In this document: in pieces, positions 52,512 through 61,105 of the stretch
Layout: every line of letters starts with the position of its first letter
How positions within the stretch are numbered: the stretch's first letter is position 1
Source: Pomphorhynchus laevis
Taxonomy: Eukaryota; Acanthocephala; Palaeacanthocephala; Echinorhynchida; Pomphorhynchidae
Length of the DNA: 64,000 nt
Direction of reading: 5' to 3'
Assembly (NCBI GenBank): GCA_012934845.2
Contig: WNNJ02002661.1
Location: 62,001-126,000, forward strand
Notes under the pieces: model-generated
Seen by the model: the letters and a program-made list of their open reading frames with translations, nothing else
What the model was told of the DNA's origin: nothing
The model's database searches: none
Translations under genes and position numbers: made by a program

Positions 52512-55500
52512 TAATAATTCTTTACTAATAATAATAATTCTTTACTTTTAGATTTTTTTATAATAATTTATTTTTTTTTAAATATATTATTAATTACAAC
52601 ATATGGTTCCCTCAAATGGGCCAATATACATTTAACATTGTTATTATTATTTATTCTAAAACATTAGAATCATCCATCCGTTCGGATCCACGACTATATG
52701 GGTGACCCCTAGTCGAACGGCACCCTCTGATTGCATGTGAGGCAGCACGACACAGCAGCAAACTTATGGACCTTCTGAGGCCACACAGGCATTCAGCATA
52801 GCTTTTATTCCCACGTGATGAACGCAATCGAGCAATTGTCCTGAGCAAAACCATGGCGTCGGGTCCCGCAGCACCAGAAGCCGTGAACACCAGCGGCATA
52901 AATCTACACCTTTCGATATCGATGATACGTTCCGCGTATTTTGATCTTTTTCTCGCTTCATGAAAATCAAATGCAGCTTTTCTCGCAGACGCACACGATG
53001 GAGCAAAATGGTTGAAAACCGTAACGTCAAAGAACGTTCGCTCATATCTGGCGTCAGAAAGCCCAATGCAGACGATGTCGAGTCGCGCGTCGTCACTTCG
53101 ACAAGTGACCCGATGATCAAAACAGTGATCACTATCTACCCGTTGTAATATCGGTTCGACACCAACCCCAGTACACACCTGTGATATTTCGGTGGCCAAG
53201 AAATCGCGTAAGGCGTTATGCCTTGTTATTACAACACCTCCTCGCTTGCACGAAAGCAAATGTGGGAGTTTCGCATCATCACCACACACACTTGTCCTTG
53301 GGAATCCCGATAGGGTCGAAGCCATATCGCAACGCAAGAGCATCTCTGAATTCATGTGGACACAAATGACTGAATTCAGCTTTCACTGGAACTGCACTAA
53401 TCCAAGAGGAAGCACCCTGTCCCAGTGCAAATTCCAGGGCTTGATGCATTGAGGCGGGTAAGATTGATCGAATGTATGCCAAACGCTCATCCACAACTTT
53501 TTCTCGTTCTTGATTCAACTCTTTTGTCAAGTTATTCTGAGCATCCCTGAGAAGATCACCTTGTAGCCCACTATCAAATGTTTTACAAAATTTTTTCGAG
53601 CTTTCGAACTCGGTCAAAGCTGCGCTTACTGGATCAACAATGCCAATTCACCCTTTGAAATTGGTGACGAAATCAACGCGTGAATAACTGAGTTTAGATC
53701 TTGATCGAAATGTGAGGGAGCCAAACCACTGAATATAGTATCCCGTAAGGACAAATACAGATCCGTTTCACTTGGTGTCGATCTCATAAAGTGTGTCCAT
53801 TTCCATTGTATTGACTTATTGAATCCTGAGAAAGCAGCATGGGGATCAAATCGTGATACAGTAGATATACGAGAAACAAGCTCAGTCCACTTTAATATTT
53901 TAATTTTTGTAATTTCCTTTACAAATTCGCCTGAGCCAATTGGCGCACCAAGCACTTCGATGCCATCGAACCGTGTCTCAATGTCTGCGGGAAGTGGATA
54001 CACCCTTCGGATTGCGGATGAAGGAGCATCTTGGTTTTGCTAGGGTTCACATTATATCCGAATTTTGGTCCTTAGATTTGGAGAAGTTGCCATACACGCA
54101 ACAGATCCTCAGGCAAACCTACAAAATTCGCATCGTCAGCAAACCAACGCTGAACAATGTTTGGCACGACTTGCTTGATCATACTTATCAATGGTAAGGA
54201 TGCCATTGCGAAGGCAGCCATGGCTAAGGGATCTCCCTGGGTTACTCCCTCGCACGATGCTAAAGATCCACCACCAAGTACCAGTTCTGCGTCGCCCGCA
54301 TAAATGTTAGATAAGGACTGTGCTAGCCCAGGGCAAGTGTGTTTGATATTGTGTAGCATAACATTTCGATTGACAGAGTTGAACGCATTCTTAGCGTCGA
54401 CAGCGAGAAGTCCATAGCTCTGGTTAGAAGAATACGTATCGCGAAGCGAGTGAATCGCAAAATCGATCCCATTTCGCTGGGATGCGCAAAGTTGGACAAT
54501 CCCGGCTACGTCTTGAAGATCATCTTTGACGCAGGACAATATGGTTTTACTGACAATGCGGCGAACAACTTCTGATACACCAATCGGTCTAATTTTCCCA
54601 TTATTCTTTGGTATTGATATCAACCGGCAAGCAGTAAACGCCTCTAACATCCGAGGGCTGAGTTGAATAGTGCTAAGGCTCACTGCAAAATTTGCCAAAG
54701 CATCCGCTAGAGCCTTGGAATGCACGGAGAAGCTATTCAAGAGTTGTCTCCAAGCCATCGCATCCAGCCCTGATGGGCCAGCTCCACCTGAGGTTTTGTT
54801 GGCCGCTCGGATGATAGCTTCCCCATCTATGACAGAGAAGAGCGAAGGATGATGCTCTCTAACATTCGGCAAATCTCGTTGTAATAAAGCGGACGCATCA
54901 GCATCTGCGGCTGTTGGGTGTAGATTCTGCAGGTGTTCACGTACAGTCAAACCATCGACAATCGAATCAGGATCTAGAATGCTCGACTGTTGGTTCTCTT
55001 CCAATATGGCAGTCGCCGCTGACAGCTTTCCACTTGTGACCAACTTGACATAGCGCTTTATCCAATCATCGGTACGTGGGCTCGAACGCATAGGCATGCA
55101 ACGTCGCTGTAATATTCTTGCCTCATTGAAAACATCGACGAATCTGCCATTTTTCCATAGTCTGATTCTGCGCTTCAGTGCTTTTCGGATCTCGGACACC
55201 TTTCTAGATGGAAGACGTTGCAAAACGCACCGGGACAAAATAGTGGCCTTTTTAAGTGCAAACATATCATGGTTATCAGCTTCGGCTGCAATCTGATAGA
55301 GGCTAGCAAGCATTTCAACGAATTCATTCGACGCAGCACATCTTGGGAGTCGCATCGCACTAGGCCTCCATTGTATCACCACATCATAAATCGCCTGAAG
55401 TGAAAGTGACTGCCTATCAACAGGGTCGTGCAAGTTATCTACAATTGGATTATCAGTTGTCCGTGTACTGCCACTATCAGTAAGGGGATTCAAATCCGCC

Positions 55501-55850
55501 ACTCTACCTACTGGTTCAGCAGCAGAGGTTAAACACACTGTCTGAGGTCCAATATGCACGCTATTGTTACATTCAGGTGCACGGCAATTAACGCAAGGAG
55601 CTCCTGCCTTCGCACATTTGCAACCTTTGCACTTTGCTGATGGACCATTACATCCACAGCATAGCCTCTGGTTAGACGGTATTCCTTTGGGCATACAAGG
55701 CGACGTTCAATTGTTAGTTTCGATTGTCTTTGTGTCACAAAGTAAGTTGTAATCTTCCGCGCGAGTGCTCAACCCGGGAGGTACCCTGGGTGTACGACCT
55801 TACGTCCTCTGAAATGCAGTCCTCTGAAACGCGGTCCTCTGAAACAATGA
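52512..55850 (-). mobile_element. CXC-RT-RLE family LINE, near full length, a few frame breaks
   Basis: The 5' region contains GGTACCCTGGG and the start MPKGIPSNQRLCCGCNGPSA. 54072-55694 (540 aa) carries the cysteine module (CKGCKCAKAGAPCVNCRAPE), GGAGPSGLDAMAWRQLLNSF, GLLAVDAKNAFNSVNRNV (motif A), GVTQGDPLAMAAFAMASLPL (motif B) and WFADDANFVG (motif C, Phe for Tyr). 53626-54003, 53279-53617 and 52651-53355 give the rest, with HLLSCKRGGVVITRHNALRD and DARLDIVCIGLSDARYERTF with FDVTVF. Three frame breaks and one premature end separate the four frames. The 3' tail (52512-52640) has CCTCAAATGGGCC and AT-rich repeats. Confidence 0.9.
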
Positions 55851-55882
55851 TTAATTCATTGTTTCATTGGAAACAATGAATT
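55851..55882. repeat. Short perfect palindrome at the 5' flank of the LINE
   Basis: TAATTCATTGTTTC is followed by ATTG and then its exact inverted copy. It is preceded by three direct repeats of GTCCTCTGAAA (55805-55845). It marks the junction between the LINE and the Penelope-like fragment. Confidence 0.9.
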
Positions 55883-55892
55883 AAGGAAAATG

Positions 55893-56947
55893 CTATAAAA
55901 AGGGTATAAATATAGATTAAATAATAACAACGACAAAAATACAAATTTACAATTCGTTATATAATAACTTAAATGATTACTTTAGTAAGCTGATTAATAG
56001 TGAAAGCTCGAATATATCTAAGATAAAAATTTGGAAAGATTATATATTTGATAAAATTAAAAATAAAATGAAAATAACAAACAATTATAAAAGGAAAGAT
56101 AAAATTAATAAAGATATGTATAAAGAACTTACTAAATTAAAGGATAACTATATAATAACAACTATTGATAAAGCTAGTAATAACTTTGTCTTCATATGCA
56201 AAAAGCTTTATTATGATATACTAATGAAAGAGGTTAATTCTAATGATTTAAATGTAAATCCAACATATGAACGTAGTGAGTTGAGTTTAGAAACAATTAT
56301 TACAAGTCACTGTTCTATAATGGATAAAAAGGGTATAAAGGTTGAATTAGATAATAAAACTATACCTATATTATATTGGAATCCAAAATTACATAAAAAT
56401 CCAATAAAACCTAGGTTCATATGTAGTGCGTTTAAATGTACATTAAAACCACTTTCTGTTTATATAAAATACTTAAAGTAATTAAAGCACATTTTAAAAA
56501 ATATTGCAAGATAATAGAAATTAATACTGGTATAAAACACTATTATAATTATAATAAAGAATTAAAATCAATATGTAACGATAATATTAGAAACATAATG
56601 GAAACAGAATGCAATTGTAAAAGTTTTAGTTTTGATAAAATAAATGAACATATATGTACCCATAATCTAGAATTAATTGAAAATTGTGAATTAAGAAAGC
56701 TGCTATCAAAAGGGTATAAATATAGATTAAATAATAACAACGACAAAAATATAATTTACAATTCGTTATATAATAACTTAAATGATTACTTTAGTAAGCT
56801 GATTAATAGTGAAAGCTCGAATATATCTAAGATAAAAATTTGGAAAGATTATATATTTGATAAAATTAAAAATAAAATGAAAATAACAAACAATTACAAA
56901 AGGAAAGATAAAATTAATAAAGATATGTATACAGAGCTTACTAAATA
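55893..56947 (+). mobile_element. Penelope-like element, circularly permuted with terminal direct repeats
   Basis: Order on the plus strand: block A (55893-56137, [12 protein letters not shown] to MYKELTK), block B (56138-56540, [20 protein letters not shown] to EINTGIKHY), block C (56541-56701, [18 protein letters not shown] to LRKLLS), then A again (56702-56947). In the 22324-24320 copy the natural order is C-A-B, so this copy is permuted and flanked by 245-bp direct repeats. One frame break lies within block B. The catalytic and GIY-YIG regions are absent. Confidence 0.85.
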
Positions 56948-57175
56948 AAAAAGGATTTATTTTAACGTGGCAAATGCGTGCCAGCGCACGCTTACATGAC
57001 CACAACAAAACAAGACTGTGAATCAGGTGTCGAGAAGATGTGAACGGAGGAGGTGTTTGAATGTGATAAAGGAGGGAGCGCGGCGGACGTCGAGAGAGAG
57101 TTGATTCCAGGCGAGTGAGGCGGCGACGAGGAAGGATCGGAGACCGTAGTTGTTGGAGTAATCAGGAACAGTTGT
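56948..57175 (-). mobile_element. L2-type LINE, 5'-truncated 3' end, copy 1
   Basis: The minus strand equals the last part of the element at 61.1 kb: the 3' end TGCCACGTTAAAATAAATCC (with AATAAA) and the C-terminal ORF2 tail NYGLRSFLVAASLAWNQ. It is truncated at about 57175. Confidence 0.85.
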
Positions 57176-57279
57176 AATTTGTGTATGTTATTTTATCTCA
57201 AACTTTTTTAGCTCTATAGATAATAATAATAATTTTTTAATAATAATTTTTTTTAATATTATTTTTTATTATAAATATT

Positions 57280-58565
57280 ATTACATTAATATAGGCTCCC
57301 GCAAATGGGCCTAAAGTTACAATTTTAAAGAAAAAACTTCACCAAGCCAGTTTTAATATTCAAAAAGTCACTAAATTATTCCTCATTGATTAAGCGTAAA
57401 TCCCTTTGTGGACGATTTATAGCTGATCGAGCTCCACGGACACATCGAGAAGTTATCTTTGCAAGGATAACGCTGATGCCACTACGTAATCTGGTTATTT
57501 CATCGTTGTATGAGCTGTTATGACTCCTTGCCAGGGAGCTCGCGATTCTCTTTAATAGGATTGCCGCTTCCGTACCCGCTACCGAGCATCGAAAATACTA
57601 CGGGAATAAATGACGCATGCTCTATGCTATTTACTCTCTCAAGATGCTTCATTTTCTTCCTTAGTTCATGATATTCGAAGCATGGTCCGATACTCTTACT
57701 GAAGTTAGAGGAAGCGTATGCGTTGAACACGCAGATATCAAGAAAAGTACACTCCGTTCTATTTTCAAAGATTCCGGAACATGATATGTCAAATCTCGCT
57801 TCACGATCAATAGTTGTACCGTGATTTTGGAAGCATATTTCATCATGCAGAGGGGATAGTTTTGGCTCGATTGCTACGCTACCACAACATTCGGATAATC
57901 TATTCGCTAGAAAATCAAAGACGGCATCGTGTCTCATTGATGGCAAGCCGCCTAAAGGCACGAGAAAGTGTGTGATATCGAGTTTTGTTCTTTACATTGG
58001 CAGTATTTCGGTGATGAGGGATGGAGAAATCCGTATCTGGTGGCTAGTGCATCTTGAAAGACTGTATTACTTATTCTAGAAGAATAACTGTTTGTTTGGT
58101 ATGTTGACAACTACGAAGATGATCCAAATACTGATGCATGCTCGATGGCATTCTTGACAGTAGGGTCGACCTGATTTATAATGTCATTGCGATTCATCCT
58201 TTCCGCTTTTAAACGGTTAGCACGCATTTCTTTACATAATCTGTTTTGATTATTTATTAGATCAAGCCCTGTAACGTCTCCTAAACATGGATCGCACACC
58301 ATACGTGAAGCGTTATATTCTTGGTCTACTGAACGCATAGGGTCTTTAACGCCGATACCACCATCTCTCAAAGTCATGTTAAACACCCTCCATAGAACTT
58401 CATTTGTTTCAATGTCAATTCCAGTTAATTCAGTTATCATCGATCTTATCGATTGTGCCAGCGCCTCAAACCACTCAATCGAGCAATGACATGATCGTTG
58501 CATATGTATCCATTTTTGTTGAAGAGATCTTATGAGAGCAACGAAAGCGATCTGAGGCTCTGAAC
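57280..58565 (-). mobile_element. CXC-RT-RLE family LINE, 5'-truncated
   Basis: The minus strand has 58111-58503 (RSCHCSIEWFEALAQSIRSM and LRDGGIGVKDPMRSVDQEYN, the region between RT and nuclease) and 57518-57961 (PLGGLPSMRHDAVFDFLANR, DREARFDISCSGIFENRTEC with TFLDICVF). The 3' UTR has CCCGCAAATGGGCC at 57299. Same subfamily as 49862-50860. Two breaks were seen. It is interrupted at 58572 by a perfect palindrome. Confidence 0.87.
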
Positions 58566-58571
58566 GACCGA

Positions 58572-58645
58572 TTTAGATAAAACATAAACCGCAGTCGTCG
58601 AGCACTCCAAAGTGCTCGACGACTGCGGTTTATGTTTTATCTAAA
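58572..58645. repeat. Perfect 35-bp palindrome, 4-nt loop
   Basis: 58572-58606 and 58611-58645 are exact inverted copies around CCAA (the inner arm reads GTCGTCGAGCACT). There is no T-run after it and it lies at the truncated edge of a LINE, so a terminator or RNA gene is unlikely. Confidence 0.97.
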
Positions 58646-58835
58646 GTCGAGTTATGCACGGAGTATTTACGAAATATGATCGAAGCCCAAGATACGGTAC
58701 ATTATATTCAAAATAAAAAAGACTTTACAGATAAGGTTAGCAAGCTAAATCATCATCTGTACACTTCACCAGTTAATACGCAAACGAGTTGGCAGTCTCC
58801 TTGTGCTTCTAAACGCCCCCTCGTTTGGAAAAAAC
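58646..58835. other. Unclassified short segment
   Basis: An open plus-strand stretch (YIQNKKDFTDKVSKLNHHLY) of unknown identity lies between the palindrome and an L2-type 3' end. It may be a scrap of another element. Confidence 0.35.
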
Positions 58836-59210
58836 GATTTATTTTAACGTGGCAAATGCGTGCCGGCGCACGCTTACATGACCACAACAAAACAAGACTG
58901 TGAATCAGGTGTCGAGAAGGTGTGAACGGAGGAGGTGTTTGAATATGATAAAGGAGGGGGCGCGGCGGACGTCGAGAGGGAGATTGATTCCAGGCGAGTG
59001 AGGCGGCGACGAGGAAGGATCGGAGACCGTAGTTGTTGGAGTAATTAGGAACGTGGAGTAAGAGGGTATGACAGGAACGAAGCGATAGCGAGGTGGGGCG
59101 AGTATCGTCTAAGAAAGGAAGGTTGATGAACGATGGGGAGCCGACAGCGATGAGACGAAAGGTAACGAGAAGAAGGCGGAGTTTGATGCGGATGTGGATG
59201 GTGGGCCAGC
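58836..59210 (-). mobile_element. L2-type LINE, 5'-truncated 3' end, copy 2
   Basis: About 375 bp nearly identical to 61118-61495 on the minus strand: the ORF2 tail with SFINLPFLDDTRPTSLSLRS and LVAASLAWNQ, and the same 3' end. Confidence 0.88.
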
Positions 59211-60109
59211 GATTTATGACCAAAAGTTTATAGGTGTGATTTATAATACCCTCTTTTCATGAGTCAGGCTCATGGCAGACACTAAAATATATAAGTTTGA
59301 AAATAAATAGTTAATCAGTAAATTAAAATAATATATGCAATGATATATTATAATATAATATATTAATATATAATATACTCAATAAGAGTGCCTTTTTTAA
59401 GTTACTTGATCAAAAATATCAAACAGTTAGTTTACTACAAATCTGCTTTCAATAAAGACCAATTTAAAAATTTAAAAATATTGAAATGAAATAAACTTTT
59501 ATATATTTTTAAATACTTAAATTGATATGTTTAAACTGATATTTAGATATGTCTAAAAGCTAGTGTTAGATTACAGTACTGGGGCATAATTTTACGAATT
59601 TTTTTTGTAAGTTGCTGAGCTATTCTATTCCAAAGTCATTATTTACCGACTAAAAGAGATAAGGAATAGCATTTTTTATTACAATCTAATTTTTTATAGC
59701 TACCTCAGATATCATAATCAGGATAAAATTACATAAAACAGTTTTTAAAAAATGTTTTATTTAATTTATACTGCTATCGTCAGGATAACAAATTGCTGTA
59801 TTATTTTATCCTGATGATAACCGTTAGCTATCGTTAATTCGATTTCAATAAAAGTTACAATCACTCTTTACTTTTATCAGTTGATAGGTAAATTTTGTAA
59901 AACACGCCCACTATCTATTTAAGAAATAGCTTCAAAAGTGCAAAATAAATTTTACTGTATAAAACAGATGTATCGTTCTCTGTAAATAGAGAGAGATTCA
60001 ATGTTAAAATTGGATGTTAAATCATTATTCACTAATTAGCTTTCGAAAATTCGATTTGAATAAAAAATTGGAATTGGATTTTTGATAGCTAACTGCTATC
60101 AAAAAAACA

Positions 60110-60320
60110 TTGGTCAATATAAATATTCTGTTAAAAATGAATTTGATCAGGAAAGCAAATCATAGCAAAGACAACGTACGTATTCTTTATATTAAATATG
60201 ATCAGGGACTGTTATAGATCATTCCTTAAATGCTGATCATAAAATAGGGTTGGATAGGAGTAAAGTGATTTCGGTGAAGAATAGCATTTTTAAACGTAAA
60301 ATACAAAACTCATTTTATTC
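60110..60320 (+). repeat. Unclassified repeat, longer copy of the 7092-7249 repeat
   Basis: It matches the 7092-7249 copy, with about 50 extra bases between two TGATCAGG repeats. The extra part includes CATAGCAAAGACAACGTACG, which also occurs at 7587-7606. Confidence 0.8.
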
Positions 60321-60692
60321 AAAAAATCATAATAAATTGTGATGCTTTATAATAAACCCGATTTTGATTTAATAACAAATATTTTTGAATTGTAGTTTGT
60401 AGTGTTTATTTTATTTTTATAGTTTTCGTTCATTTTGCTATTCATTGTATATTTCAGCTTGATGTTTTTATGAAAAATAGCACGACTAATCGTTTAAACT
60501 TTTGGGATTATCATAACTAGCAATTTTTAAAACTATTTTATATAATTTTATTTTGATAATAGCAGATCGAAAATTCGATTTCAGTAAATATTTTTATATA
60601 TAACATATTATATATAATATATATTGTAATATAATACAATATAATACAATATGTAATATGAATAATGTAATTTGTAATCATTGAAGTAAGAC

Positions 60693-60842
60693 ACGGAAGA
60701 ACGACGATAACAGTAGCAAGGGATCTGGCACTGATAAGTCATTGTGATGACGATAACGACGATAACGGTAGCAAGTACCGTTTCGTCATCACAATGACTC
60801 ATCAGTGCCAGATCCCTTGCTACTGTTATCGTTGTTCTTCCG
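60693..60842. repeat. Large palindrome, arms of about 60 bp
   Basis: The left arm (CGGAAGAACGACGATAACAG onwards to about 60755) is inverted from about 60783 to 60842 with a few mismatches. The spacer holds a second copy of ATAACGACGATAACGG-type sequence. Confidence 0.88.
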
Positions 60843-61105
60843 CATATGGCTTCAATTATAACAACGTATTTCACGCGAAATGGACTCACTCTCTTTTGAG
60901 AAAAATAATGTAATTTGTAAATCAAAACATATCGGTTTATAAACGTACCGATTTTCTAAATTTTATATTACTTGAATTTTATTTATTCTTATTTGCTTTT
61001 ACACTTTAGTCAGTGGGAAATGCAAATAATGGCAGTCGTAACCTATATATAATATAATATATTATATAATATAGGAATAAATTTCAAAATATAAATACAT
61101 ACGAT

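Larger units (their letters stand above)
59211..61105. other. AT-rich intergenic sequence with repeats
   Basis: No gene seen. It contains the repeat shared with 7092-7249 (60110-60320), inverted pairs around 59770-59840 and 60085-60105, and the large palindrome at 60693-60842. The 105-aa frame at 60608 is an artefact of that palindrome. Confidence 0.5.

Noticed and set aside
58572-58645. Rho-independent-type terminator or small RNA hairpin
   Set aside because: Eukaryotic context, no U-run, and it sits at a LINE truncation point.
60608-60925. 105-aa ORF upstream of the L2-type element
   Set aside because: It is built from the arms of the 60693-60842 palindrome and AT-rich flanks.
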